Source: Anaerozeibacter sp031551775 (GTDB lineage Bacteria; Bacillota; Clostridia; Christensenellales; Aristaeellaceae). Taken from it: DNA of 64,000 nucleotides. The translations under genes and the position numbers were made by a program. The stretch is from positions 62,001-126,000 of the forward strand of contig JAVBND010000006.1 of NCBI GenBank assembly GCA_031551775.1, in the 5' to 3' direction. Below, one piece after another: positions 8,323-17,808 of this stretch. A model generated the notes under the pieces. The model was given only the letters and a program-made list of their open reading frames with translations. It was not told the DNA's origin and did not search any database. Numbering within the stretch: the stretch's first letter is position 1; each line of letters starts with the position of its first letter.

Positions 8323-9716
8323 AGAGAACCGAAGCCCCCGTGGTTGCGCGCGAAGCGCTCGAAGAGCAGAAACGCTATATGGCGAGCGTGCGCGCGCTGC
8401 TTGACGCACCAAGGAAGTATCACATTGTCACCCTTGGTTGTCAGATGAACGTGCGCGATTCAGAGTCCTTGGCGGGCATGCTGGATGAGATGGGATATGT
8501 TCCGTCCGCGACGCGCGAAGAAGCTGACCTGATTTTGTATAACACCTGCTGCGTGCGGGAGAACGCCGAGAACAAAGCGCTGGGCAACGTGATCTGGCTC
8601 AAGGAGCTTAAGAAGGTCAAGAGCGGTCTCGTCATCTGCGTGGGCGGATGCATGACGCAGGAAAATGGCATGGCCGAGCGCCTTAAGGCGCAGTATCCCT
8701 TCATTGACCTGATCTTTGGCACGCACAACCTCTATCGTTTTCCCGTTCTATTGTACCGCGTGCTGGCCGAGAGGGCGCGCGTAGCGGAAGTGCTTCCCGA
8801 AGGGGCGATTGTCGAAGGCTTGCCCGTCCAGCGTGGGAGTCGCCATCAAGCTTTTTTGTCCATCATGCAAGGCTGCGATAACTTTTGCTCGTACTGCATC
8901 GTGCCCTACGTGCGCGGGCGTGAACGGTCGCGCGCGATGGAAGACGTGCTTCGTGAAGCGAAGCGCCTGATTGACGACGGCGTCCAGGAGATTACGCTCC
9001 TGGGGCAAAACGTCAATTCCTACGGCGGGGGCGGGCGCGCGTTTTCAGAGCTCCTGTATCGGCTTGACGCGCTGGGCGTCAACCGTATCCGCTTCATGAC
9101 CTCCCACCCCAAGGATCTTTCGGATGAACTGATCGCGGCCTACGGTGAGCTTAAGCACCTTGCGCCGCACCTGCACCTGCCGGTTCAAGCCGGGAACGAC
9201 CGCATTCTTTCGCTCATGAACCGCCGCTATACCAGGGAACACTACATAGAGCTGGTCAAAAAACTGCGTGCGGTCAGGCCCGACGTCGGCCTAACCAGCG
9301 ACATCATCGTGGGATTTCCCGGCGAGACGGCGGAGGAATTTGAGGATACGATGAACCTCGTTCGCCTTGTGCGCTTTGACGCGGCGTTTACCTTCATCTA
9401 TTCGCCGCGCGTCGGCACGAAAGCCGCCGCCATGCCCGATCCAGTGCGTGCGGAGGAAAAAACCGAGCGGATTGAGCGGCTGATTCATCTCCAGCAGGAC
9501 ATTGGCCGCGAGGTACTGTCCTCGCTCGTCGGATCGGTTCAGCAAGTTCTGGTAGACGGCGCTTCGCAGCGGGATGACGCGGCCGTCTGCGGCAAGACCG
9601 GCAGAAGCCACATGGTCAATTTCCCGGGAAATACCAGCTTGGCCGGCAGTTTTGTCGATGTCAGGATCACATCCGCCGGTCGCAATACTTTGCGCGGCGA
9701 AATAGAAAATATCTAG
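8319..9716 (+). CDS. miaB: tRNA-2-methylthio-N6-isopentenyladenosine37 synthase MiaB
   Basis: A 465-residue methylthiotransferase that adds a methylthio group to i6A37 of tRNAs reading UNN codons. An N-terminal extension of about 30 residues precedes the UPF0004 domain, whose three cluster Cys lie in TLGCQMN, YNTCCVREN and GGCMTQ. The radical SAM triad GCDNFCSYC places Cys at 186, 190 and 193. A TRAM domain forms the last 65 residues. The substrate is made by MiaA, encoded 5 kb downstream in the same operon. The start overlaps the rng stop (ATGA). Confidence 0.95.
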   Translation: MKRTEAPVVAREALEEQKRYMASVRALLDAPRKYHIVTLGCQMNVRDSESLAGMLDEMGYVPSATREEADLILYNTCCVRENAENKALGNVIWLKELKKVKSGLVICVGGCMTQENGMAERLKAQYPFIDLIFGTHNLYRFPVLLYRVLAERARVAEVLPEGAIVEGLPVQRGSRHQAFLSIMQGCDNFCSYCIVPYVRGRERSRAMEDVLREAKRLIDDGVQEITLLGQNVNSYGGGGRAFSELLYRLDALGVNRIRFMTSHPKDLSDELIAAYGELKHLAPHLHLPVQAGNDRILSLMNRRYTREHYIELVKKLRAVRPDVGLTSDIIVGFPGETAEEFEDTMNLVRLVRFDAAFTFIYSPRVGTKAAAMPDPVRAEEKTERIERLIHLQQDIGREVLSSLVGSVQQVLVDGASQRDDAAVCGKTGRSHMVNFPGNTSLAGSFVDVRITSAGRNTLRGEIENI

Positions 9717-9727
9717 GAGGATTTACC

Positions 9728-10159
9728 GTGAACCAAGTGTTTTTAAAGACGAGGGAATTGGGTGAGGCGTTGCTTGAGAGCAACGAATACAAGGCGATGA
9801 AGGCGGCCGAGGACAAGGCCATGAAGAACGCCGATGCGGCGATGACCATGGGCAAGCTCGTCGAGTGTCGAAACCAGATCCAAAGCATGCTCGAAACCGA
9901 CAGAGCGGACAGCGAACAGCTCAAGGCACTCTCCGAAGAGATGGACGCCTATCAGGAGCACCTTCAATCACTGGACGATATCCTCGAACTCAATGAGGCG
10001 CGCGACGGTTTTTCAGGCCTCATCGAGCAGGTCAACAGCGTCCTGCGTTTCATCGTAACCGGTCAAATGACCGAAGATGAGGGCGCGGAAGAGGGATGCG
10101 GCGGCGGTTGCGATTCCTGCGGCGGCGGTTGCGGGCACCATCACCATCATTTGAACTGA
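9728..10159 (+). CDS. YlbF/YmcA-family protein with Cys/His-rich tail
   Basis: A 143-residue helical protein. Residues 1-115 match the YlbF/YmcA (RicF/RicA) family, whose members form a complex with YaaT that affects RNase Y and sporulation or biofilm signalling in Bacillus and can carry Fe-S clusters. The position between miaB and mutS is that of ymcA in Bacillus. The last 30 residues are unusual: acidic EDEGAEEG, then a Gly/Cys/His tail CGGGCDSCGGGCGHHHHH, a plausible metal site. The start is GTG behind TAGGAGG. The role of the tail is inference. Confidence 0.75.
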   Translation: MNQVFLKTRELGEALLESNEYKAMKAAEDKAMKNADAAMTMGKLVECRNQIQSMLETDRADSEQLKALSEEMDAYQEHLQSLDDILELNEARDGFSGLIEQVNSVLRFIVTGQMTEDEGAEEGCGGGCDSCGGGCGHHHHHLN

Positions 10160-10201
10160 GGGATATCGCGCACGAAAGCACATACCCGGGGAGGTTTTAC
10201 C

Positions 10202-12793
10202 ATGGCCATCTCGCCGATGATGCAGCAATACCTTTCGATCAAGGAGGAAAACAAGGACGCGATCTTGTTCTTCCGCCTGGGCGATTTTTATGAGATGTTC
10301 TTCGAGGACGCGCTGCTGGTTTCAAAGGAGCTTGAGCTCACATTGACCGGCCGCGATTGCGGTTTGGCTGAGCGCGCGCCTATGTGCGGAGTGCCCTTTC
10401 ACGCGGCGGACACTTACCTCGCGCGCTTGATCGCGAAGGGTTTCAAGGTTGCCATTTGCGAGCAAATGTCCGATCCCGCCGAAAGCAAGGGGCTGGTCGA
10501 GCGCGCGATTACGCGCATCGTCACGCCCGGTACCGTGATCGAAACGGCGATGCTTGAAGACCGCGAGCCCAGTTACATCCTGTGTTTGTCCTTTGCCGGC
10601 GACAAGGCGGGCGCCGCATTTTGCGATGTGTCAACCGGCGAATTCTCGGTCTACACGCTTTCTTCGGTGAAAAACCGATTGAGCGACGAACTGGCGCGGC
10701 TGAATCCCCGCGAGATCATCGTCGCGCACCGGGAACAATTGTCGGTCATCTCCGCGCAGATCAACGCCGCAGTGACGGAAGCACCCGAGGAGACCTTCGA
10801 GTACAAGCGCGCGCTTGAGGTGCTCAAGGCGCATTTTCACCTCTCAAGCGTTGAGGCGCTTGGCCTCACGGGCGAGAGACTGTGCGTTCAAGCGGCGGGC
10901 GCGCTGATGCGGTATTTATCCGATACGCAAAAAAACGCCCTCAACCACATTCTTGAGGTTAAGCGCTTTGAAGTGAACCGCTACATGATGGTAGACCGCG
11001 TGGCTGCGATGAACCTTGAGCTGGTTGAAACCGGGCGCGCCAAGGGGCGCAAAGGTTCGCTGTATTGGACGCTTGACAAGACGGTCACCGCCATGGGCGG
11101 CCGGATGCTCAGGAGTTGGATTGAGCGCCCGCTCATGGACAAAGGCGAAATTGAGGCGCGGCTTGACGCGATAGAATACCTGCGCGGCGACGCGATGGGC
11201 GCCGAGGCGCTGAGGGAAAAGCTCCAGAATGTATACGACATTGAGCGCCTGCTCTCGCGCATTGCCTACGATACGGTCAACCCAAGAGAATGCCTGTCGC
11301 TCGCGCGGTCACTGGGCGTAGTGCCGTCTGTCAAAGAACTGCTCGCACCGATGGACGCCGGCGCTCTTGGTGCGGTTCATGCATTGCTCGATCCGCTCTC
11401 AGAGCTCACAGACCTGCTTGAACGGTCGATTTCGCCGGACGCGCCGGTGGCGGTGCGTGAAGGGGGCATTTTCCGCGCCGGATTTGACGCGCATCTTGAC
11501 CGTCTCAGGAGCGCCGCGACCGAAGGCAAGACCTGGATTGCGCAGCTTGAGCAGCGGGAGAAGGAAGAGACCGGCATCAAGAACCTCAAGGTAGGGTTCA
11601 ACCGGGTATTTGGCTACTATATCGAGGTAACCAAGTCTTTTTACGATCTGGTGCCATACCGCTACATGAGAAAGCAAACCCTGGCCAATTGCGAACGGTT
11701 CGTGACACAGGAACTCAAAGACATTGAAAAGACCGTGCTTGGCGCGGACGACCAGGCGATCCGGCTGGAATATGAGATGTTTACAGCCATTCGCAATCAG
11801 CTCAAGGCGGCGCTTTCCCATCTCCAATCAAATGCGCTCGCGCTCAAGACGCTTGACGCCCTTCTTTCGCTTACCCAAGCGGCGCTTGAAAACGATTATG
11901 TTCGTCCAAGCTTGTGCGAGCAAGGACCCATTGAGATCAAGGACGGGCGCCACCCGATGGTTGAACAGTCGCTTGGACGCGAGCGGTTTGTGTCCAACGA
12001 TACCCACATAACAGACGAAAGTCGGATTATGATCATTACGGGTCCCAATATGGCGGGCAAAAGCACCTATATGCGCCAAGTGGCGCTGATAGTGCTGATG
12101 GCGCAAATGGGCTCGTTCGTGCCCGCGCGCTCGGCCAGCCTCCCGATCGTAGACCGCATCTTTACCCGCATCGGTGCTTCCGATGACCTGTACGGCGGGC
12201 AATCCACTTTTATGGTGGAAATGACCGAGATGGCGACCATCTTAAAACACATGACAGACCGCAGTCTGTTGGTGCTTGATGAAGTGGGACGGGGGACCAG
12301 CACGTTTGACGGACTTTCAATCGCATGGGCCGCGGTTGAGCATATCGCGCAAAAGTCGCGCGCCAAGACGCTCTTCGCTACGCATTACCACGAACTGAGT
12401 GAACTTGAGGGGCGCCTTGAAGGCGTCGTGAATTACCGTATCACCGCGCGCGAGCAGGGCGAAGAAGTCATTTTCCTTAGAAAAATCGTGCCCGGCGGAG
12501 CGGACCACAGCTATGGCGTTGCGGTGGCATCGCTTGCGGGACTGCCGGCACAGCTGATTGCGCGCGCGCGCCAGATCATGGCGCGCCTGGAGGTGACCGA
12601 CGAACTCAGCGGCTCGATTGGTCAGAGCATATTGGACAAGCGCAAGAACGCGGGCAACCGTCAGGTTCAAATGACCGATTTTGGCGCCGTGGAACTGGCG
12701 GAGGAACTCAAGCGCGTGGATGTGATGGCGCTTACGCCGGTCGCCGCGCTCAATCTCTTGTATACGCTGGTTGAAAAGGCGAGAAGGGTATAG
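10202..12793 (+). CDS. mutS: DNA mismatch repair ATPase MutS
   Basis: An 863-residue mismatch recognition protein. The N-terminal domain has the mismatch-wedging GDFYEMF motif near residue 29 within KDAILFFRLG. The connector, lever and clamp regions follow. The ATPase shows Walker A GPNMAGKST near residue 613, then STFMVEMTE, Walker B LLVLDEVGRGTSTFDG and the dimer-interface ATHYHEL. The length is that of full MutS1. It is followed after 4 bases by mutL, so the two repair partners are co-expressed. A GGGGAGG lies upstream of the ATG. Confidence 0.97.
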   Translation: MAISPMMQQYLSIKEENKDAILFFRLGDFYEMFFEDALLVSKELELTLTGRDCGLAERAPMCGVPFHAADTYLARLIAKGFKVAICEQMSDPAESKGLVERAITRIVTPGTVIETAMLEDREPSYILCLSFAGDKAGAAFCDVSTGEFSVYTLSSVKNRLSDELARLNPREIIVAHREQLSVISAQINAAVTEAPEETFEYKRALEVLKAHFHLSSVEALGLTGERLCVQAAGALMRYLSDTQKNALNHILEVKRFEVNRYMMVDRVAAMNLELVETGRAKGRKGSLYWTLDKTVTAMGGRMLRSWIERPLMDKGEIEARLDAIEYLRGDAMGAEALREKLQNVYDIERLLSRIAYDTVNPRECLSLARSLGVVPSVKELLAPMDAGALGAVHALLDPLSELTDLLERSISPDAPVAVREGGIFRAGFDAHLDRLRSAATEGKTWIAQLEQREKEETGIKNLKVGFNRVFGYYIEVTKSFYDLVPYRYMRKQTLANCERFVTQELKDIEKTVLGADDQAIRLEYEMFTAIRNQLKAALSHLQSNALALKTLDALLSLTQAALENDYVRPSLCEQGPIEIKDGRHPMVEQSLGRERFVSNDTHITDESRIMIITGPNMAGKSTYMRQVALIVLMAQMGSFVPARSASLPIVDRIFTRIGASDDLYGGQSTFMVEMTEMATILKHMTDRSLLVLDEVGRGTSTFDGLSIAWAAVEHIAQKSRAKTLFATHYHELSELEGRLEGVVNYRITAREQGEEVIFLRKIVPGGADHSYGVAVASLAGLPAQLIARARQIMARLEVTDELSGSIGQSILDKRKNAGNRQVQMTDFGAVELAEELKRVDVMALTPVAALNLLYTLVEKARRV

Positions 12794-12797
12794 AACT

Positions 12798-14723
12798 ATG
12801 GGCATTCGGATACTGGACGCCGCCACGGTCGGTCAGATATCGGCGGGCGAAGTGGTCGAGCGGCCTTCTTCGGCGGTAAAGGAATTGATGGAAAACGCGC
12901 TCGACGCGCACTCGACTTCGGTTACCGTTGAGATTCGCGCGGGCGGCATTGAATACCTGCGCGTGACCGACAATGGGAGCGGCATTGCGCCGGAAGAGGT
13001 ACGGCTGGCGTTTGAGAACCACGCTACGAGTAAGATCACGAGCGCCAAGTCCTTGGCGGACATTAGAACGCTTGGCTTTCGCGGCGAGGCATTGCCTTCC
13101 ATTGCTGCAGTCTCTAAAGTAACTTGTACGACCCGCCAAAAGGGTGCCTCGAGCGGCGCGAAGCTCATCGTCGAGGGCGGGCGTTTCGTATCCTTGGGCG
13201 AAGCGGGTTGCCCGGAAGGCACCACCATCACGGTGGAGGACATGTTTTACAACGTGCCGGTCCGGCGTGCGTTTTTAAAAAAGCCCGCCTATGAAGCGGG
13301 CGTTGCGGCGGGCGTGGTCGCCGCGATTGCGCTTGGCAATCCGGGCGTTGCCGTGCGGCTGATTGTCAACGGCAAGACACAAGTGCACACATTTGGCGAT
13401 GGCAATTTGCGTCACGCGGCGCTTGCCGTCTATGGGAAGGACATCGCTTCAAAATTGACTGAAATTGATCAAATGGAGGGCGCGTTTCGGATTTCAGGCT
13501 TGATCGGTGCGGGCGATTGCGCTCGTCCGACCAGGAATGAGCAACACTTTTTCATCAACGGGCGCGTAGTTCGGTGTCAGATGCTGTCGCAGGCGCTTGA
13601 AAGCGCGTGTGCGGGGCGCGTGACCATTGGGATGCACCCTGTTTGCATGCTCAACCTGACGCTTCCGCCGCACGCGGTCGATGTGAACGTCCATCCAAAC
13701 AAATTGGAAGTGCGCTTTCGCGATGAAGCGTCGGTACGCGCGGCTGCCGATTGGATGTTTACGCGTGCGTTTCAGGGCGAACACTTGCTTGACATTGGAG
13801 CAATTGCCGAGCGCGCCAAACCAATAGCGCCTGAGATCAAGCTTAGCATAGACCGACGGACAGAAGGGGAAAGCGAAAGAGAAAAGACCGAGGCTAACAA
13901 AGAAAAGACCGAGGTTAAAAAAACCGAGACCGAAGTATCGAAAAGTCCTTCAACCACCAAAAAACCGGACCAAGTTTCTTTTTCTGAAATGATCGGCGCT
14001 GTTCCCAGTTCCTTTACACCTTCTTTTGCCGCGCCGCCGGTGCTCAACGAATCATTGATCGGATGGGCGCCGATTGCAGAGCCCAAGGCAACTCCACAAC
14101 CGCTTCATGCGCCTGCGCCCGCGGCGCAACCGCCTTCCGCTCTCCAGGAAGCGCCCGAGTTCCGGGTCATTGGCGTGGCGTTTAACACGTACTTGCTGGT
14201 GGAATCAGGAGATAACCTGCTTCTGATCGATCAGCATGCGGCGCACGAGCGCATCCTGTATGAAGAATACCTCAAAAAACTGGAAGGACCCGGCGCCTCA
14301 CAGCAGTTGCTGACGCCGGTGATCGTTCCGGCGTCAGCGCGTGAAATCGCTCAGGTGGAGGATGAGAAGGCGCTGATCGAGGAAGCGGGGTTTGATGTGG
14401 AAGCGTTTGGCGAGCGCGAGCTGGCTGTGCGCGCGGTGCCGTTTATCCTGGGCAAGGCGGAAGTGGGGACTTTCTTTATGAGCATGCTCGAAAAGCTTGA
14501 TCAACTCAAGTATGCCACGCGCGACCGGCGCAAGGCGGAACTGATTCAAATGGCTTGCAAACACGCGGTCAAGGGCGGTGACCGCCTAAGCGCGAGCGAA
14601 ATTGAGGAACTGATTGCCGCTATGAAAAATACCGAATCACCGGCGACCTGCCCGCATGGTCGGCCTGTGCTGCGCGTGATGACGCGAAACGAACTTGAGC
14701 GCATGTTCAAAAGGCAACAGTAG
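12798..14723 (+). CDS. mutL: DNA mismatch repair endonuclease MutL
   Basis: A 641-residue MutL. The N-terminal GHKL ATPase shows ISAGEVVERP, ENALDAHS, DNGSGI and the TLGFRGEALPSI lid. A charged, repetitive linker (ESEREKTEANKEKTEVKK) covers about residues 355-395. The C-terminal domain keeps the endonuclease motif DQHAAHERILYE near residue 476, ACKHAVKGGD and CPHGRP, so this is the nicking form found in bacteria without MutH. The start is ATG 12798; upstream in-frame starts lie inside mutS and would add a non-homologous extension. Confidence 0.96.
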   Translation: MGIRILDAATVGQISAGEVVERPSSAVKELMENALDAHSTSVTVEIRAGGIEYLRVTDNGSGIAPEEVRLAFENHATSKITSAKSLADIRTLGFRGEALPSIAAVSKVTCTTRQKGASSGAKLIVEGGRFVSLGEAGCPEGTTITVEDMFYNVPVRRAFLKKPAYEAGVAAGVVAAIALGNPGVAVRLIVNGKTQVHTFGDGNLRHAALAVYGKDIASKLTEIDQMEGAFRISGLIGAGDCARPTRNEQHFFINGRVVRCQMLSQALESACAGRVTIGMHPVCMLNLTLPPHAVDVNVHPNKLEVRFRDEASVRAAADWMFTRAFQGEHLLDIGAIAERAKPIAPEIKLSIDRRTEGESEREKTEANKEKTEVKKTETEVSKSPSTTKKPDQVSFSEMIGAVPSSFTPSFAAPPVLNESLIGWAPIAEPKATPQPLHAPAPAAQPPSALQEAPEFRVIGVAFNTYLLVESGDNLLLIDQHAAHERILYEEYLKKLEGPGASQQLLTPVIVPASAREIAQVEDEKALIEEAGFDVEAFGERELAVRAVPFILGKAEVGTFFMSMLEKLDQLKYATRDRRKAELIQMACKHAVKGGDRLSASEIEELIAAMKNTESPATCPHGRPVLRVMTRNELERMFKRQQ

Positions 14724-14737
14724 GAGGCCAAATCAGT

Positions 14738-15670
14738 TTGAGATCCCCATTGATTGTAATCTGCGGCCCCACCGCGTCGGGCAAAAGCGCCGTTGCGGTG
14801 GAACTTAGCAAGCTGATCGACGGCGAAGTGGTATCTTGCGATTCGATGCAGCTCTATCGTGGCATGGACATCGGCACCGCGACGCCGACCCAAGGCGAGA
14901 TGGCCGGGGTCAGACACCATTTAATCAGCGTGGTAGAACCGGATGCTGCCTTGTCGGCCGCGGCCTACCGCGAGATGGCGCTGCCTGTGATTGAAGACAT
15001 CGCGGCGCGCGGCAAGCGCGCGATTCTTTGCGGAGGGACCGGGCTGTACATCAACGCGCTGACTCGGCCCTTGAGCTTCGCCGAGAAGGGCGACGAAGCG
15101 CTGCGCGCAAGGCTCACGGAGATTGCCGAAAGACCGGATGGAAAAAGAGCGCTGCATGAACATCTGTGCGCAATCGACCCCCAATGCGCGGCGCGGCTTC
15201 ACGAAAATGATGTGCGGCGCGTAATGCGCTCGATTGAAGCATACGATCTGACCGGCAAGACGCAAGCTGAACGCATGGCGATTGACAGCGCGCGCGAGGG
15301 CGATTACCGGGGCGTGCTGTTTGCGCCCGACTGGCCGCGAGAAGCGCTCTATCAGCGCATCGACAGGCGCGTTACACAAATGATAGAATTGGGCTTGCTG
15401 AACGAGGTGCGGATGTTACTGGACAAGGGCGTAAGGCGCAACGATACCGCAATGCAGGCCATCGGCTACAAGGAATTGGTGGGCGTAATTGAAGGCGAGG
15501 ATTCCCTGAATGACGCCGTTGCCCACATTCAGCAAAGCACGCGCCGCTATGCCAAGCGCCAGTTGACTTGGTTTCGCGCCGACGAGCGCGTGACCTGGAT
15601 CGGGGCGCAGGGGAGAAGCGCCGCAGATATTGCCCGGGAAATAATGGAGAGGCTGGAAAATATTCAATGA
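14738..15670 (+). CDS. miaA: tRNA dimethylallyltransferase MiaA
   Basis: A 310-residue isopentenyltransferase that modifies A37 of tRNA, providing the substrate of MiaB. The P-loop GPTASGKSA is at residues 8-16, followed by DSMQLYRGMDIGTATP and GGTGLYINALT. Later segments include YQRIDRRVTQMIELGLLNEV and QAIGYKEL. The start is TTG 14738, 10 bases after TAGGAGG at the end of mutL. The next gene overlaps by ATGA. Length and motifs are normal. Confidence 0.95.
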   Translation: MRSPLIVICGPTASGKSAVAVELSKLIDGEVVSCDSMQLYRGMDIGTATPTQGEMAGVRHHLISVVEPDAALSAAAYREMALPVIEDIAARGKRAILCGGTGLYINALTRPLSFAEKGDEALRARLTEIAERPDGKRALHEHLCAIDPQCAARLHENDVRRVMRSIEAYDLTGKTQAERMAIDSAREGDYRGVLFAPDWPREALYQRIDRRVTQMIELGLLNEVRMLLDKGVRRNDTAMQAIGYKELVGVIEGEDSLNDAVAHIQQSTRRYAKRQLTWFRADERVTWIGAQGRSAADIAREIMERLENIQ

Positions 15671-16920
15671 GCGTTCAAATAGCCGGGATAAGCCCCGAAA
15701 CCCGCGATTATGTTGCCAAGTGCGCGCTCGATTGCGAAGGCGTGTTTCAAAAATTGTTTGAAATCGAGAAGAACAACACGCGCAAGGTACTTCAGGCTTT
15801 CCAGCGCCACCGCGTGTCCGCTCGCCATTTTGCGCCCACGACCGGCTACGGTTATGACGATATCGGCCGCGACACGCTATCTGATATTTTTGCCGAGATC
15901 ATGGGCTGTGAAGCCGCCCTGGTGAGAGCGCAAATCGCGTCCGGCACCCATGCGCTGGCGCTATGTCTTCAGGGCGTGCTGCGCCCCGGCGACGCGCTGC
16001 TCTCCATTACCGGCGCGCCATACGACACCATGCGCCAGGTGATCGGCACTGAGGGTGAACCCGGTCAAGGGTCCCTGATCGAATACGGAATCGAATACCG
16101 CGAAGTCAAACTGACCGGCGAGGGCAAGATCGACCTAAATGAAGTGTCAAGGCGACTTGACGACAGCGTGCGCGTGGTCCTTATTCAGCGCTCGCGCGGG
16201 TACGATTGGCGGCCTTCATTGACAATCGGCCAGATTGGGGAAGCCGCGCGCGTCATCCATGAAACCGCACCGCGCGCCATCGTTATGGTGGACAATTGTT
16301 ACGGCGAATTCACCGAGACGGGTGAGCCGGGGAACGTCGGCGCAGACCTGATGGCCGGATCGCTTATCAAGAACCCTGGCGGCGGATTGGCCCCGACCGG
16401 CGGGTACATCGCGGGTACGAAGGAAGCGGTGGAACTGGTGAGCTATCGCCTGACCAGCCCCGGAATCGGCGCGGAAGTCGGCTCCTACGCCGGCGGCTAT
16501 CAGCCGTTTTACCAAGGTTTGTTCATGGCGCCGCACGTGACCATGCAGGCGGTCAAGACCGCGGTGCTTGCAGCGCGCGTGTTTGAAGGGTTGGGTCTTG
16601 AGGTACATCCGACCTTCGACGCGCCGCGCGGGGATATTATTGAAGCCATCAAATTCCGCGATAAAGATAAGCTGATTGCTTTTGTGCGGGCCATTCAGGC
16701 GGCATCGCCGGTTGACAGTGAAGCGGTGCCCGAACCATGGGCGATGCCCGGCTACGAAGATCAGGTCATTATGGCCGCCGGCACGTTCGTGGGCGGCGCA
16801 TCCATTGAACTGAGCGCCGATGCGCCCATCCGGGAACCGTTTATCGGATACCTGCAAGGGGGATTAACCTACGCGCACGGCTATGCGGCAATTGAAAGCG
16901 CGGTTCAATCCATGAAATAA
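15667..16920 (+). CDS. Methionine gamma-lyase family PLP protein (YnbB/aluminium-resistance type)
   Basis: A 417-residue fold-type I PLP enzyme. The active-site Lys is likely in GSLIKNPGGG, preceded by MVDNCYGEF for the PLP-contact Asp. It belongs to the family often called aluminium resistance protein or YnbB and annotated as methionine gamma-lyase family. The true substrate is not established by sequence. The start is ATG 15667 in an ATGA overlap with miaA; a longer reading frame from 15568 runs back into miaA and lacks homology. In Bacillus, ynbB is likewise downstream of miaA, but hfq and hflX are absent between them here. It is the last gene of the operon. Confidence 0.85.
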   Translation: MSVQIAGISPETRDYVAKCALDCEGVFQKLFEIEKNNTRKVLQAFQRHRVSARHFAPTTGYGYDDIGRDTLSDIFAEIMGCEAALVRAQIASGTHALALCLQGVLRPGDALLSITGAPYDTMRQVIGTEGEPGQGSLIEYGIEYREVKLTGEGKIDLNEVSRRLDDSVRVVLIQRSRGYDWRPSLTIGQIGEAARVIHETAPRAIVMVDNCYGEFTETGEPGNVGADLMAGSLIKNPGGGLAPTGGYIAGTKEAVELVSYRLTSPGIGAEVGSYAGGYQPFYQGLFMAPHVTMQAVKTAVLAARVFEGLGLEVHPTFDAPRGDIIEAIKFRDKDKLIAFVRAIQAASPVDSEAVPEPWAMPGYEDQVIMAAGTFVGGASIELSADAPIREPFIGYLQGGLTYAHGYAAIESAVQSMK

Positions 16921-16930
16921 AGGGCATGCA

Positions 16931-16964
16931 AAAGCTCCGGGAGGCGCTTGTCACCCGGAGCTTT
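16931..16964. terminator. Bidirectional terminator between the mutSL operon and lexA
   Basis: AAAGCTCCGGG at 16931-16941 pairs perfectly with CCCGGAGCTTT at 16954-16964. The A-run on one side and TTTCTT on the other allow use from both strands by these convergent units. Confidence 0.85.
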
Positions 16965-16970
16965 CTTCCA

Positions 16971-17573
16971 TCAAAAGACCCGATACAATCCCGCTACGCG
17001 GCCCAACACGGTGACTTCTTCAGCGTAGATGGGTTCCATGTGACGGTTCTCGGGTTGCAGGCGCACCTGCTTTTTCTCAAAATAGATGCGCTTGACGGTG
17101 GCTTCATCCTCAATCATCGCTACGACGATGTCTCCGTTTTCGGCGTCGGGCTGCTTGCGCACGATTACAATGTCCCCGCTCAGAATGCCCGCCTCAATCA
17201 TGCTGTCGCCTTCGACGCGAAGCGCGAACAATTCGTCGTCGCGCGCGCACAAGTCTTGCGGAACCACGAAATAGTCTTCGATGTTTTCCTGCGCGAGGAT
17301 TGGCAACCCCGCCGTAACCTTGCCCACCAGCGCCACCGTACGCCCGCGTGGGTTGTCCAGCACTTCCATGGCGCGGGGCTTGGTCGCATCGCGGCGAATG
17401 TAGCCCTGGCGCTCAAGCTCATTGAGGTGGCCATGCACCGTGGCCGTTGATTTCAAGCCCACGGCCCTGCCGATCTCGCGAACCGACGGGGGATACCCCC
17501 TCAACTCGATCTCCTGCTTGATGAATTCTAAAATCTTGCTCTGGCTCTCAAGTCCTCGATCACGCATGTTCAT
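16971..17573 (-). CDS. lexA: SOS repressor LexA
   Basis: A 200-residue repressor. The N-terminal winged helix has the LexA pattern PPSVREIGRAVGLKSTATVHGHL, the recognition helix region. The autocleavage site is Ala88-Gly89 in KVTAGLP; the catalytic dyad is Ser124 in EGDSMIEAGI and Lys161 in EATVKRI, 37 residues apart as in E. coli. A GGAGG precedes ATG 17567 by 9 bases, so that codon may be the true start rather than 17573. A SOS-like palindrome overlaps its own promoter. It is convergent with the mutSL operon and divergent from a small Cys-rich gene. Confidence 0.96.
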   Translation of the reverse strand: MNMRDRGLESQSKILEFIKQEIELRGYPPSVREIGRAVGLKSTATVHGHLNELERQGYIRRDATKPRAMEVLDNPRGRTVALVGKVTAGLPILAQENIEDYFVVPQDLCARDDELFALRVEGDSMIEAGILSGDIVIVRKQPDAENGDIVVAMIEDEATVKRIYFEKKQVRLQPENRHMEPIYAEEVTVLGRVAGLYRVF

Positions 17574-17594
17574 CGCCCTCCCATGTATGGAATC

Positions 17595-17634
17595 AGTATA
17601 CCACATGTTTGCTATTTTGGCAAACGTTCGTTTG
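17595..17634 (-). promoter_or_regulatory. lexA promoter with overlapping LexA box
   Basis: On the minus strand TTGCCA (17623-17618) and TATACT (17600-17595) are 17 bases apart. CAAACGAACGTTTG (17634-17621) matches the Gram-positive LexA consensus CGAAC-N4-GTTCG with one change in each half, and covers the -35 box. This predicts autorepression. Confidence 0.8.
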
Positions 17635-17714
17635 TTTGTTATTGTAAAATATACGGGAATCCATTCGATAAGAAGCGGAAACAAGAAGGATTGTACGGGT
17701 TTTCTTGGACGCGA

Positions 17715-17744
17715 TTGACATCGGATGGCTTTGAACGGTATACT
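17715..17744 (+). promoter_or_regulatory. Promoter of the small Cys-rich gene
   Basis: A perfect TTGACA at 17715-17720 and TATACT at 17739-17744 are 18 bases apart. The gene start at 17809 has GGGAGG at 17793-17798. Confidence 0.65.
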
Positions 17745-17808
17745 TAATTGGGCATTGTGCTTTTTGCTCATTCCAGGGGGGAATCAAACTTTGGGAGGAA
17801 TCTGGCTC

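Noticed and set aside
10142..10156. The run of five His as an artificial tag or vector contamination
   Set aside because: It continues a native Cys/Gly tail in a conserved operon, and the flanking genes overlap naturally.
16926..17450. A plus-strand gene of 174 codons opposite lexA
   Set aside because: lexA is complete with its cleavage site and dyad; the opposite frame begins in the terminator and has no family.
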